From positions 2,279,501-2,343,500 of the forward strand of contig JABAKD010000019.1 of the NCBI GenBank assembly GCA_012845835.1: a stretch of DNA of 64,000 nt. The letters are read 5' to 3'. Every line of letters begins with the position of its first letter. Positions within the stretch are counted from its first letter, which is position 1. Shown here piece by piece: positions 50,032-63,100 of the stretch. The notes below the pieces were generated by a model. It saw only the letters and a program-made list of their open reading frames with translations. It had not been told where the DNA came from and searched no databases. The position numbers and the translations under genes are program-made. This stretch comes from Undaria pinnatifida. Its lineage: Eukaryota > Sar > Phaeophyceae > Laminariales > Alariaceae.

Positions 50032-50378
50032 ATATGTCGGTTGACGGTCTTGTTTTGTCCCGTGACGGCCTCTTAAGACGTGAATATATATATATACTGT
50101 TTTGAGTTTGGACCGGCCATTGACGGCTGTCCGTCTAAACTCATAACATACTGGTGTTAGTATGGAGAGGTCCTTGACGGTTGTCCGTCAAAACTCATAA
50201 CATACTGGTGTTAGTATGGAGAGGTCCTTGACGGTTGTCCGTCAAAACTCATAACGTACTGGTGTTAGTATGGAGCGGTCCTTGACGGTTGTCCGTCAAA
50301 CTCATAACATACTGGTGTTAGTATGAAGCGGTCCTTGACGGTTGTCCGTCAAACGTCCAGAGTGCCGTCAACCGATAT
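50032..50378. mobile_element. MITE with terminal inverted repeats and five internal hairpins
   Basis: Left end ATATGTCGGTTGACGG and right end CCGTCAACCGATAT are near-perfect inverted repeats. Inside, the hairpin TTGACGGTTGTCCGTCAA recurs at about 50119, 50174, 50228, 50282 and 50335 (period 53-54). The units are separated by CTCATAACATACTGGTGTTAGTATG, which itself holds CATACT...AGTATG. There is no coding capacity. Confidence 0.75.
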
Positions 50379-51203
50379 CTTTGTTACTGCCCAATCTTGT
50401 TGGAACTCCGTTTGCGTTTTGCATTTTTTTTTCTTCTTGTATACCTTGGCCATTGGGGACTATTTATCGAGTTGCACGTTCCTGATGAAGGCTACACGGT
50501 AGGTCACGACTCACAGCCGAGCTGCTCGCGATAGAGTGGGCTACCTATATTTTTCGTTCGGCGAAAAGTATGTGCTTTCCGGTTTCACGACCCGCCATGT
50601 TTTTTTTTGAAATTTTACCCTGAGCCAACAACCAAAACATGTCCCGTTTTCGAAACTCGGTAGACCGAAGGACGCCACCCCCCCCCCGCGCGCGCGCCTA
50701 CCATAGCCTTGGTCTCATGTTTTCTCGAAAGTCCAAGCTTTTTTTTCTGCGAGGTACATAACTCAAGTGAGAAAGAAACCTCAGAAAAACCAGAGGCGCA
50801 CAGCTCCTTATCGTAGGCATGTTCTACGATCGAGGTACTAATAGTAGCGCTTTTTGGCCTGTAAAAGGGGCCTCCTTAACGCCTTTACAACTGGAAACCC
50901 GTTTTTTGGGGGGAATTACTTGGAATTAGTATAGGACTGATTCTACGATAGCCCCCCCCCAAAAACCAGCGATTTCTTTAACGCACGTTTCGCGACTGCT
51001 CAATACGAGGAAGGATGCTATGAAAATCATATTTTCATACATTTTCGTATTCGCGAAGGGCTACCAAACAAATGACGTCGGGGTATTATGTATGTATCGA
51101 AGGGAGCCGTATTTCAGGAGATACGGCCGGGAGGGAGTTGGTTTTGAAACCGGCGATTTCGTTGAAGAAAAGTTGGGGCGGGGCTACCGTAGAACGACTC
51201 ATA

Positions 51204-51431
51204 GGGAGGGTGTTGGGGGCTCAAAAGGGAGTCATAACCCAAAGTCACAGGGAGGGTGTTGGGGGCTCAAAAGGGAGTCATAACCCAAAGTCACAGGGAG
51301 GGTGTTGGGGGCTCAAAAGGGAGTCATAACCCAAAGTCACAGGGAGGGTGTTGGGGGCTCAAAAGGGAGTCATAACCCAAAGTCACAGGGAGGGTGTTGG
51401 GGGCTCAAAAGGGAGTCATAACCCAAAGTCA
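51204..51431. repeat. Minisatellite: five 46-base units
   Basis: GGGAGGGTGTTGGGGGCTCA followed by AAAGGGAGTCATAACCCAAAGTCACA repeats with a strict 46-base period (starts near 51204, 51250, 51296, 51342 and 51388). The units are almost identical. Confidence 0.92.
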
Positions 51432-54400
51432 TCGGAGTTCCGTCGTTTGATGCTGCCTTTTCAATCTGATTTTTTTGTAGGCCGTGGGTGTGTTCGTCGG
51501 GAGAGGGGGCTATATCACGTTCGGTTTACTCGCAAAACTCAGCCTATGGGTGGGGTTCAGAGCTCCTAGCCTCTCACACGGAAATAAAAAATGGTGGAGG
51601 GCACCTCGATCGTGGGTTGTGTCAGGGGTAGAAACAAGCCCCCCCCCTCGCTCGGCTGGCTTGCGTCGTGGGTTAGCGCTTGCTAGCTCAGACGGGGTGT
51701 GGTTGTTTTTTTATGGGGAGTACATAATATCGTGTCCCTCCTGCGAAGAGACCGAGATACTGGCCAGGACTGGCTAGAAGATTGTCTTGCTTGAGAACGG
51801 CGCTTCAACCTGGATTTATTGTTTTGGGCGGACGGACGCACGTTACGGGCCGGCATTACGTGCGAGCGCGAACGCTTTCGAATTTGTTTCCTTCCCCCGG
51901 AGCAATCTGCTTTTTTCAAAATTCTTGTTTCCCCCAGAAAACTGGGGAATGCCGGCCTTACGGCGTAGTAGGCTGTAGTTCTTGTTTGAGAAAGGGTGTT
52001 CCGCATTGATCAGTTTTATTGTGCAACCGCCCGCCCGAGTTCCTTAGCTCCCCTTGAATTTTACAGGCTTGGCTTTTCTTGTATCCTAGAGCGCTTTCGA
52101 ACGAAGCTACTGTACGGTCACAGGGGGGGGCTCCCTCTTGGAGCCTTTGTTTGCAATGGCTCGGAGTCACTCGCGCGAGTGACCCTCCCCCCGTTCTCTG
52201 CCGTCTTGGGCTTTTTTCGGATCCCTGCTTCAGTTGTTCGATACATGAATCTCCTATGGGCTGGCTGCCCACGCCACAGCTCCAAAAAAGTCTCCTAACG
52301 TGAGTGCGCCGATGAAGTGCAGAGAGTCACTCGTGTGAATGGCTCAGAGCCGGTAGTGCAAGGGGAGTGCCCCCGCAACCATGGCGTGCGTCTCTCTTTC
52401 TCTCTCTCTTTGAAAAGGCCAGTGGCGTCCTCTCGTGGGATAACCCGGCGCTTTTGTTTGGTCTCACGAGAGTGTCCCACCGATGAGAGACATGGGTCAA
52501 AGAAAGCGTTGTGCTCGTGTATATGGATGCCGGTTTTATAGTAGTGTTGCAGTCAGTTGGGGTCTCGAAACTATTTCCTGCAGTAACTTCGCTGTTGCTG
52601 CTGCTATTCGAGCAGCGGTGGCAGCAGCAGCAGCGTTACAGGATCAATAGGTTGCTCCGCAATATGTATGGTACGCGGGTCTCTAACTAGTTTCCGACTA
52701 AGTTTTCTGACTCCTGCTAGGTATATATGATATCTGGTACCTGGTAGCGCATAACACACACCCTCCGGCGAAGTGCAAGCAAATCCGATTTTATCGTTCG
52801 TCCCCAGTAAAATTCACGAGTGAGTGCCAACATCGCGCGACGCGCCAATCGAAACATCTCTGCGGGTCGTTGTTTGTGCCCGCACCTGGATAGTTTTCGA
52901 GGAAATCGGCTGTTGAGATGAATCCTCGAGGGGGGTGTGATAAATATTATAATTTTTGCGTGTTTATACGAGTCTACCGACAAGTCTCTGACTAGTATTT
53001 TACGATCAACAGGCTCTTGAGTCCCCCCCCCCCCCCCCCCCGACGCGTGCTACGATTCTGGAGAGGTAACACTTTTTGGCATTTTTGTTTTCTGAATGAC
53101 GGGGCTCCTTAACCCAAAATCGCCGTAAATGGACCATTTTTTTTGCATGGTTCTCGTTGTGTACCTAACCCGCACGCGGGGTGTTTCATGTACTGGGGTG
53201 TTTCATGTACTGGGGTGTTTCATGTACTGGTGGCAGTTACATTTTTTTCTCCAAATCAGTTTTTGGGAGAGGTCTTAAGCTCCCAAATCGAAGAATCTCA
53301 GAAAAAAAGTGGCGCACCTCTATCGTAGAACGCGTCCCCCATTTTAGCTATTTCGGGCTGTCCCCCTCAACGGAGTACAGCCAAAGCAAGTACAAGTACA
53401 AAATAGAAAATGATGAAACATCATGTCAGATATGCAATCGCCCTCCCGCCTTCTGATTTTGAGTAAAACATTGTGCAACATGTCACATGTTCGATCTTCC
53501 CCCCCACCCCGCCCCCGCCGCCTCGTGGGTGAGTGTGAACGTGTATGTCGAAGGTGCAATCGCCCCCCCCCCCCCCCCCCCCCCCGGTAGCGATTGTATA
53601 TTATGGGTATACCAAACGTGCATCCCTCCCTCGCCCCATGGGTGGGTGTACATTACGTGTGGTTTGTGTGTAGCGCGCGAGGGTCTCTGATTTGTCTCTG
53701 GCTTGGCTCTGACTCGCCCAGAAACACCGCGAAGCCTGCATGTACGCATGCACTCTCTGCGGTGTAGAACACCCGCCCCCCTTCATTGTAAATTGTCAAA
53801 AGTGCATCGCCATCCTCCCCCTGAGTGTGTATTATGTACGTATGCCAAACGGTATGCCAAACGTGCATCGTCCCCTGGATGAGTGTAAAGTACGTGTGGC
53901 TTTTGTTTGGCGCACTAATCTCTTGACTTGCCTTTCTGACTAAGCTACGACCCGCCAAAACAACGCGAAGTCTCCAGGCATGCATGCACTCTGCGGTGTA
54001 GAACACCCCCCCCCCCCCCTTCGTTGTGTATTTGGACTTCCCTTTTACCAAGGAGTACACGTAAATCAAGTAGAATATGATGCAACATGTCAAATCTCCA
54101 CCCCCTCCCCCCTTGGCCGAGCAAAAATTAATGTACCATGTCGAGTGTGCCCCCCCCCCCCCCCTGGGTGTCTACGGTCCTGCGGGCTACCGTCATGCAT
54201 GATACGATGATTACCCCCCACCCACCCACCCCCCATGGTTGGTGAAACAACCCGCCGGGACGGGATTGATTTGTCCCGGCAACAATGTAGGGATGCGAGG
54301 GTCTGTGGACATAAGACTATGGCTCTGCATGAAACGAGTAAGCCCCCCCCACTTGGGCGTGTGGTAGTGCGTGTCAAATGTTAACCCCTCCTCCTATCCT

Positions 54401-54785
54401 AGGAGATAGATGGTGGCCACGGCCATAGACGGCCAGACAGGAAGGAGATAAGACAGGCAAGAAAGTGTTTTAAGTAATGCACTAGGTGAGGAGAAGAAGC
54501 GTGCTGAGCGCCGAAAGGTTGGAGGTGTCTCTGTTAGGAGTAGGAACGGTGCTCCGTCTCGAAAAGGATGCGTAGTCAACAGTTTAACGACTAAGGCACG
54601 CAACAAATGGGTACGCTCTCCCCCCCCCCCCCGCCGCCGAGGGGTGAGTATGTCCGGCTTGCATGATTGCTTTCTCAACCGAGCAAACTACTGCAAGAGG
54701 TGCTCTACACGGGCAAAGTGAAACGGCAAATACCCCCCCCCCCCCCCCCCTCCCCCCCGCCCCTCTTCCCTTGAAAAAATAGATA

Positions 54786-55345
54786 TAATAGTTGGCCTCG
54801 GTTGGCACCGACGATGTAAAAATTAAATATGTGTATTGGGGTTGGCGTTGACTGGCAACGACGCTGAAAAACATGCCAGTCACTGCGCGAGCTAGACAAC
54901 CAGAACGTACCTTTTTTTTGCGGTTACCATGATGGTTATCGAGTTAGATCATATTGTGCGGGGTGGAGAACCCTAACTCCGCACAAGGGAAATGATAGCA
55001 TCACGTAGTTTGAACATGGTAAGGCGCCCACGAGGCGGTTACATGATAATACCCATTGCTGTCTCTGGAGTGGCCACTCCAGAAAACAAAGTATATCTCA
55101 TTGGCGCTGTCATCCATAAGCAAGAAAGTATGCACAAGGTGCCGAAATCAGTCTTACGAGCGGTTCTTAGAAGGATGCAGTTCACCCTTCATGCGACGCA
55201 CGGAACACCTCACGGCGCTTCGCGTTTGGTGCAAGCAATGTCTGCCTGGATGGTGAAATCCCGACATGGCATTGTAGGGGTGCGATGGTCTATGGCCATA
55301 CGACTACGGCCATGCACAAACTGAGTACACCCCGCCCCCGCCCCC
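54786..55345 (+). repeat. C-tailed dispersed repeat, long copy
   Basis: Same order of blocks as 39866-40455, ending GGCCATGCACAAACTGAGTA and then C-rich. Short fragments of the same 3' end occur at 45810-45950, 54180-54350, 54575-54630, 55380-55440 and 55635-55775. Confidence 0.75.
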
Positions 55346-56170
55346 CCCTCAGCCCCGTGCTCCGGCTCGAAAAGGATGCGTGGTCAATGGTCAAACGCCT
55401 AGGGCAATCAACAAATGAGTACGCCCCCCCCCCCCCCCCCTTAACACGCCCCCCTTAACATGCCCCCCCCCGTATTCTAGGAGATAAATTGCGGCAACAC
55501 ACAAGGCGAAACTGAAAGGGGAATAAGTAAGATAGGCAAAAATAAATCGTGTGGTACATGTGGAAAATCGAAATAGGTACCCAAACGTTGGAGGTGTCTG
55601 TTATCAGCAGTGGGGGGGATGGTGCTTCGTCTTGAAAGAGATGCGTGTGGCCAATGTGGTCAAATGTTCGCTGAACACCCGACGTGCTCCGTCCAGGCAC
55701 ATTTCAGGGATGCGAGAGGATACGGTCATACGACAATTCAACGGCCATGCTTATAACATTAGCACACCCACCCCCCGCGCGCGCACGCCCGCGCCCCATC
55801 CAGCTCGTGTGTGCGCGCTGAATTCATCGTTTTTTTGTTGTCGAGGGGGGGATGCTTCTTCTGAGAAAAGGCACAGCAAGCAGTAGTCTTATACGTCCCA
55901 CGTATAACGTACTCAGCTCTTAACGTACGTACCGATACAGTATATTACTATATTGGTGTTTATTTATGGTGTCCGTACCATAGAGCTCTAATATTTACTG
56001 CTCAGTATTATTAGTACAACTTAAGTATTTTCATGCCTACTCGTAGTGTGTGCTGTATTCACTGTTGTGTGCTCCATGCCACGGGCGGTATGATCGCCGG
56101 CGTAGTACTATACTATTGCAGCAACAGAAATTGAATCAATTGCGTTGTATAGATACTAAAAGGTAGCACG

Positions 56171-56258
56171 TGTTAAGGTATTAGAGGGGTATTAGTCCGT
56201 TTGACCACTTACTTGCAAAAGGTTAACCAATAGCTTGCCCAAACTAAGCCTTATAACA
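56171..56258 (-). mobile_element. Solo LTR of the TRIM element
   Basis: It matches the 85-bp LTRs at 56327 and 56617 from TGTTAAGG to CCTTATAACA, with a few changes and a 4-base insertion (ACTTACTTGC). Confidence 0.68.
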
Positions 56259-56326
56259 CACCCCACACGGTACAGTAATTACATTTAGAGTACACCAGGC
56301 CCTCTGTACTATATCTGGTGTGCTAC

Positions 56327-56701
56327 TGTTAAGGACTTTAGTGGGGTATTAGTCCGTTTGACCACTTGCAAAAGGTTAACTAATAGCTTACCCAAACTAA
56401 GCCTTATAACACTCTCCCCCCCTTAAACGGCGGGATAGCAGGTCGGCCGGATATACGGGCGGACCTGTCAATATGTCCAAGCCGTTTCATTTCCTGGGTA
56501 TACCGGGGAGAGTATTTTTCAAGTTCGCCATGGGAAAATCTGAAAAAGTTTATTATGGTGGATGTGGGCATCGAACCCACGACCCAAAAACCCATGGTCC
56601 TGCCGACGACGCCATTTGTTAAGGACTTTAGTGGGGTATTAGTCCGTTTGACCACTTGCAAAAGGTTAACCAATAGCTTACCCAAACTAAGCCTTATAAC
56701 A
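56327..56701 (-). mobile_element. TRIM-like miniature LTR retroelement with 85-bp LTRs and CTAC target duplication
   Basis: Two direct repeats of exactly 85 bases (56327-56411 and 56617-56701) differ at one base. They begin TG and end CA on either strand. CTAC flanks both ends (56323-56326 and 56702-56705). Read on the minus strand, TGGCGTCGTCGGCAGGACC follows the 5' LTR after two A's as a possible primer-binding site, and AAGGGGGGGAGAG precedes the 3' LTR as a polypurine tract. The 205-base interior encodes nothing. Its first 60 bases also look tRNA-like (B-box GTGGGTTCGATGCCCAC, ending ATCCACCA). It must be mobilised in trans. Confidence 0.8.
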
Positions 56702-57899
56702 CTACGTCAAAATTGGTGAGTAAATATATGTATAGACTATATTTTTTCATAGCTACACAGAGAGAGCCGGGTTCGTCCCGGCAACTGACTGTTAGACTAT
56801 TGCGTTTTCTTTTTGTCTCGGTATAACTCTTTCTCCATGAGGGGGATCTCGTACCTATACCTGCAATTCATAGGGCTGAGCCCTTGGTAAAATACAGTAT
56901 AGAATACAGTATATGCAGTTCCTGCTAACACACAGGCAGTACGCTGGACCGAACAGTGTTGTATACTGCTGTTTCAATGAAGCCGAAACCGGTCGCGGCG
57001 AAGCCTCTACCCCCCCCGACCCCGCCCGGCTGGTGAGGGGTCCTCGCCGGGGGCGTATAGTAACTGAATATTGATACATGTTTTTTGAAGACTATTCAAC
57101 CAATGATGCCTTCGTGCCCATAATTTTCCTGAATTGGTAGTTTGTGTTGTTTCTTTTAGAAAAGCACTCACTCACACGTTTTTGGAGACAGTTTCTACTT
57201 GGAGTCAATGGGAGATCAAGTGCGGGTAGTTTATACCTGGTAGTATAGCAGCAAGACGGACATGAAGGTCATTCTGGAATCGACGCGTGGTGTGCGTAGT
57301 AATCCAAGCCCCCCCGGCGTCAGTTTCTGCTCGAATCATGCGGACTTTTTCGCCGTGTGGATGACGTCTGTCAGTGTCTACTTTTTCCTCGTCGACTTTT
57401 CTTGCCGAGGATGACGTCTGTCTGGGTCCCTATAACTACTGCTCTTGTCAAATACGCAGCCGCTTTTCCTTTTTTCTTTCGAAGGATGCTCGTAAAAAAA
57501 TGGATCACGCATTCCATGCTAAAACCCAGTAGTTTCGGTGTTGGAAACATGCTGCGGCAGGCGTGTGCAGCAACCACCACTGCCCCATTCATTGTTGTTT
57601 TTTACCCCGCAAGGTTCTTGCTTTTTTTGGCTTGATAATATAACGTTGGGTTGGTATGCCTTAGACACGAAAACCTGATTTTGAGTAAAACCGATAGTAG
57701 TAGTGCCACACCCGGCGAAGAAAAAACCCATCGCCTAATAATAATTAAGTATAGACTACAGTAGTAATAGGTTCGACTGATTTTACGATATAGCCCCCCC
57801 CCCCACCAAAAAACAGTGATATTCTTTATCGAACGTTTCATGGCTGCTCGACACATGAGGAAGGTTGCTGCTAAGTCAAGGTCTCCGCATATTTTCTTG

Positions 57900-57960
57900 C
57901 TTGCAATGGAAGGACTACTACTACTAGTAGTAGTAGTAGTAGTAGCAGTAGTACTATCGA
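57900..57960. repeat. (TAG/CTA)n microsatellite
   Basis: CTACTACTACTAGTAGTAGT and following form a CTA/TAG palindromic run. Confidence 0.85.
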
Positions 57961-58289
57961 ACACTGACGTCGGGATGGAAAGGGGCGCCGTATTTCAGAA
58001 GGTAGGACAACGACGAAAACTCGACAGTCCTGCGTTTCAGATAGCGGCTTTTAACCCAAACCCTGGCCCGGCACTGAGCAGGGGGTTCGGCAGGACCAAA
58101 AAAAAAGTAATGGGAAGAACCGCCCCAATACCAGACCAAGACTCCCAGAACACCACGAACAACCCAAAGACAAAGACTCACAACCTTTCAACCCTCCGCC
58201 CCCAAAAACAAAAAATATAGAGAACTATCGAAGAGCGGTGGCGGCTTTGAACAGTCAACTCCATCGGCCGCGCCTCGAGATTCGTATAC

Positions 58290-60190
58290 GTTACGTTAGA
58301 TCCCCCGAGGAAACGCACTGGCGATGTGAACTTGCAGATACCAAGAGCCTCGTATGGCGCCCGTCACTGGCGATGTGAACTTGCAGATACCAAGAGCCTC
58401 GTACGGCTCCCGTCGAAGTCGTGTAGCGCGCCGGGGAAAGAGGAAGTTTAATCGGTCCCGAGTCGTCCAGAAAGCGGACCAGGTATATCTTGTCCTCGGT
58501 GGTGCTCGCGCTGACTTTTCCAAGCCACCATAGCCCATCGTCTCCCCTGTACCAAGAGTGGGCTCCCTTAGGAATCACCGTGTCGTGGTAGCGACGGAGC
58601 CAATCGGCGCGGGGAACACAAGCGTAGCCCGGCGCTAGGAAACGTTCCCCGTTGTTGCGGGAGAGCTCGCGCTGTGCCGCCCTGATCTGCATTAGGCGGT
58701 AGAGGCGGTTGGTTTGGCGGTGCTGGTCCGGGGTTCCGGCTCAATAACGCAAGATGTGGGGGCGGGAGAGGTGGGGGTCCATTTCCCGCTCCCAGGAAGG
58801 TTCGGAGAGTCCCGCCCAATGTGTCTTGTATAGCACCGCGATGACACCACCTCGCCCCCGTACTGACTAATGACCGGTGATCTGCTCCATCTCCAGCCGT
58901 TGGAGGGGAATCGAAACGTCGTCTTGAGTGACGTGGTACGGCGGGGACTTCTTGGCAAAATTGTTGAGCACGTACTGCGTCAGCCTTGCCGGTAGGTATT
59001 GGGGCACGTTCCCGCTGCCGTGGAGGTTGGCGCAGGGCTTGCAGCGTTCAATCGCCACACGCCGACGACCGTCCGAACCGGGCAGGTCGGAAGGGAGATT
59101 CAAATGGAAAAGGCTGATCCCAAGCGGCGAACCGTCCGGGGTCTCGGCGGCCGTGCAGGGACCCGTTGCCAGGATCTTGTACCGGCCCGTTCAGTTAAGC
59201 GCGAGTTTGGCCTCGAGTACCTTGGCGTCGGTGTTCGTCTTCACACCCTGGCGGATGGTATTGGCAGAGTTGTACACCCATGCCCAACCACCCGTAACGA
59301 AGTCAGGTGCTGGGCGCAGCGCGTCGGTGAGGGCGGAGTTTCTGCGGTTAACACGAGGAACGGTGAGGGTGTGGTGTGCGCGAACAATGTCATTCGCGCG
59401 CTTTTGCCGTTCGGTGGCCACGTCGCAGTAGGTGAGGTGGTCGCGGGCCAGACTCTATAGTGTCCTACGACGCCAGTGCGGTCGAAAACCGTCAGGGGGA
59501 GGCGTGGGAGTCTGCCCATGTGAACCACGTCGGGTGCAAGACCCGTCGCCGCGCTGACGGAATTTTTGTGAGCGAATTCGACGTGAGGCAAATGCAAGTC
59601 CCAATCGTCTTGTCGCTCGTTGACGACCGTAGCCAGCATTTGGGCCATAGCGTGGTTCACCAGCTCAACACCCCCGTTACAGTTGGGACGATAGGAGCTT
59701 GTAGCAAGCTTGCGCACGCCCAACAGCTGGTATACAGCTTGTGAGAGCTTGGAGCAGAACTGCAGGCCATTGATCGAGAGTATGGTGCGCGGGCACCCCC
59801 ACAAGGGAATGTATTGGTTCACCACGATATTGGCTGTACCCTCCGCGGTGGACTCAGCGGCAGTGACGGGGAACATATCGGCCCGACGACTGAAGCGATC
59901 GGTGAACAGCAGGGTGTAGGTGTTACCTCGTGGTGTGACCGGGAGGAGGCCGAAGTAGTCAACACCGACGGCGATACCTGGATCTTCCGTTAGAGGTATT
60001 GAGATGAATGGCCAGCGGACAGTCAGCCGTGGGGTTTTCCGCGCTTGGCACTTCAAGCAGTGGCGAAGCCACCACCGGGTTCACACATTCTTCATGCCAA
60101 TCCACCAATAATACCGCGCTCCAGCATGCGCAGCGTGCGCGCGTGGTGCCAAGGTGACAAGAACACACGTGGCAGTGATTACCCCCCCCC
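58290..60190 (-). pseudogene. Decayed Ty3/gypsy-type retrotransposon integrase fragment
   Basis: Read on the minus strand, about 60190-60060 encodes a remnant of the integrase zinc domain (RYYWWIGM then CLKCQARK). The catalytic core follows (60056-59450) with VGVDYFGLLPVT and, near 59780, LSINGLQF where the family has a second catalytic Asp (SDNG-like). NGGVELVN keeps the Glu at the expected 35-residue spacing. Frameshifts near 60060, 59450 and 58870 break the frame into pieces. Later pieces carry RRRVAIERCKPCANLHGSG, PARLTQYVLNNFAKKSPPYH and a C-terminal GLWWLGKVSASTTEDKIYLV segment. Reverse transcriptase, RNase H and LTRs are not found. The element is not functional. Confidence 0.78.
58316..58413. 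repeat. 49-base tandem duplication at the end of the integrase fragment
   Basis: CACTGGCGATGTGAACTTGC to CCTCGTA-GGC-CCCGT occurs twice in a row (58316 and 58365) with two differences. Confidence 0.88.
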
Positions 60191-63100
60191 CCCCCCCCCC
60201 CCCGCCCCCCCCCGGGGTGACTCGAGCAATGTGGCCACTCATTCTGGGGCCTACCGCTGGGTTTTTGTATCCAGCCTTCTTCAGCGACCCCCCCCCCCCG
60301 CGCCCCACCACGGGACGACAGGTCTATGGAAACAGATGTGCCCTTGTGACAGAACAAGAGTGTAGCAGAATTCACATAGATTAAAATGCGATACGCGCAA
60401 GAGGAGGAATGGGATGCATCAGAGGATGTGAAAGCGATCGACGTACGTACAAGGCGAGATAGATGTAGAGTGCCCACAACATGCCCGACAGCTCGAGGGG
60501 ATAAGACAACTAAAACCCAACAAACACTTTGCACAAGTAATGTACCAGTATAGTAACGACCAACGAACGCCCAAACGTTAGAGAGCTCATTATTTTTGTA
60601 TTAGGAGAAGGAGCGCGCGCGGTGCACCGTCTCAAGCTGGAGGCATGATCTCAATGTTGGTCAAATTACTAAGAGACGAGCAACAAAGTGTACGTGTACG
60701 ACGTAACTTATTTCTTACTCCGTATTGCCTTGCCTTGCTTCGTTTTTGTAATACTAGACCACATACTCTCGTTTTCTTTTCTTTCATTCCATATTTTTTC
60801 TCCTCGGATTATATTGTGCCTGGTACATTACTTCATTTCCTTGGTGGCGCGCGACGTACCAGAGGTAGTCGGTTTTAGCTTCGATTCTTCAAGAACGCAT
60901 GCACCAATATGAGCCTGATACGTACGCACACTGACTTTCGAATTTACGTTTGTTGTTTTCGTGGCTAATAATGTACGACTTGCTTCAGCTACAACAACAA
61001 TAGTACAGGGCACCTGATAATAAGAAATAGGAAAACCTGGGCTCAGGCTGGATTTCCTAATTTATCATTTTGCTGTGAGCCTCTTGCTTATTATTGAGCA
61101 TTTTCTTATTTTCAGTAGGTCCTGGGGCCGAAATAGATCCGATTCCCGTTGTGTTTTAAACACATTGATTAAGCACGGCGACCCGAAGGCGTTGAAGGCT
61201 CACCCCAGGCGGGGTAAAGTGCTCATTTCTTGTGTTGTTGCAGCGGAGACCCGGAAAAATCATTTCTTATTTATTGGGGATTCTCAGCCCGACTGAGTTT
61301 TTCATAGATAAAGCCCCTCTCTTTCTTAAGAGGTGTCCAGCACTTTTAATAGCAAAGTAGTAAATATTTTTTCTATTATTTTTGCTTGGGTATTTTGTTC
61401 TCCACCCCAGATTGACTGGAGTCTGTCTTGTGACCATGGGGGACTTGATTATTATGCGAGTTTATGCGATAGCAATAGCTGTTAACAACCCCCTGTTAAG
61501 GTATTAGTGTATTATACCTATTAGTCCGTGTGACCACTTGGATTGGAAACCCATTGTGATTTCACGCACAGGCTCGTGTCCTGCCGACGATGCCATTTGT
61601 GAGGTTATTGGTGGGGACACAGAGTGCCCTCTGCAGGTCTGCCAATTGAGCAGGTCTTCGGAGAGTACTCACACTTTCTTTGCCTTCGTAGAGACGTAGC
61701 TTTATTCGATTCCATCAGAGCCCCGGATGGCTAATGGGATCGGAGGCACGTGCCTCCGATCTATTTCCCAACTTTCCCGAATATAAAACGCCAACCTTAT
61801 CATACGAAACCCATCCAAATGATCTTAAATTCGGATGATTACAGGCCTTTCGAGGCCGTATATTAACATTAACCAATAGCTTACCCAAACTAAGCCTTAT
61901 AACACCCCCCCCCCCCTGAAACGGCGGGATACCATGTCGGCCGGATATACGGGTGGACCTGTCAATGATCCAAGCCGGTTCATTTCCTGGGTATACCAGG
62001 GAGAAGAGTATTCTTCAAGTTCGACATGATTATATGTCGTTATGGGGAAAGTCTGAAAAAGTTTATTACCAGCATTATGGTGGATGTGGAATTTGAATCC
62101 ACGCCCCGAAAAACCCATGGTCCTGCCGACGACGCCATTTGTTAAGATATTAGTGGAGTATTAGTCCGTTTGACCACTTGCAAAATGTTAACTAATAGCT
62201 TACCCAAACTAAGCCTTATAACACCCCCCCCCCCTGAAACGGCGGCATGTAGCAGCAGCAGCAGCTTGTTTTCTCCCACCTTCAAAATGCACCCCCCCCC
62301 CCTCCTTGAAAATAAGACGTGCTCAGAGTGCCGGTATTATTTTGTATCAGTTCGGCAGTCTATGTATGGTTCTATTCGGACTGTGTTAATGTGTCATGCA
62401 TTTGAGATACGACGATTACCCCTCCCCCCACTCGCTGGGGATGCAGCGGTCATTAATGTTAACCTTATACTTATACTTAGATGCGTGTCGGCATATATTA
62501 TGAAAAAAGAAAATACACTCCAGCTGTGAGATCGAAGATTTCGTCGAAACTCATCTTTGCAAGCTGTGTGTGATACTCCGATCGCGCGTATTACGAGTCG
62601 GCATATATATATTAAGGTATGAATGGAAGCGTCACAAAGAGGGGGGAGATCGGGAGATCCCTCAATGTACACCTCTAAGATCGAGGAAAGGTCTGAGTCT
62701 ACTGGATCTATCTCGAGATCTTGCATTTCAGTTTTTCGGCAGGAAGCATGTATGCGGAGAGATCTCAGTATAACACATTTCATAAAAAATTGAAAAACGT
62801 CATCTGTGAGTACGAACGATTGAATGGTTGAAAACTCAACTTTGCAAAGCGGTCAAAGAGTTAATACTCCCAATCAACCCTCGTATATGCACAGAAAACC
62901 CCCAGCACGCGGGCAGCATCAGAAGACCAAAACCAGTTGATTAGGAGACATGTCGTGCATGGTTTTTCGTCATAGATAGCCCATATATATATGGAGATCC
63001 CAGCATGAAATGTGAGCATGCTGCAACATGTACACACTGAGTGAGCGATGTACTCTTTTTATCATCAATTAGTCTGCTTGTTTCTTAGAGCACATACTAC

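Larger units (their letters stand above)
50379..56170. other. Intergenic repeat-rich sequence without a recognised gene
   Basis: Apart from the minisatellite and C-tailed repeats, I see only scattered single-frame ORFs without homology, long C homopolymers (53024-53040, 53567-53585, 54735-54765, 55422-55440), and a triplicated GGGGTGTTTCATGTACT near 53178-53230. A repeat with CTGAATGACGGGGCTCCTTAACCC (53090-53335) also occurs at 34240-34440. Confidence 0.5.

Noticed and set aside
50119-50345. Possible CRISPR-like array
   Set aside because: The spacers are identical to each other and the repeats are palindromic parts of a MITE. The genome is eukaryotic.
56555-56616. Candidate tRNA gene on the minus strand ending ATCCACCA
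   Set aside because: The T-arm is good, but the acceptor stem has no 5' partner and the segment lies immediately inside a miniature LTR element, repeated at 62085.
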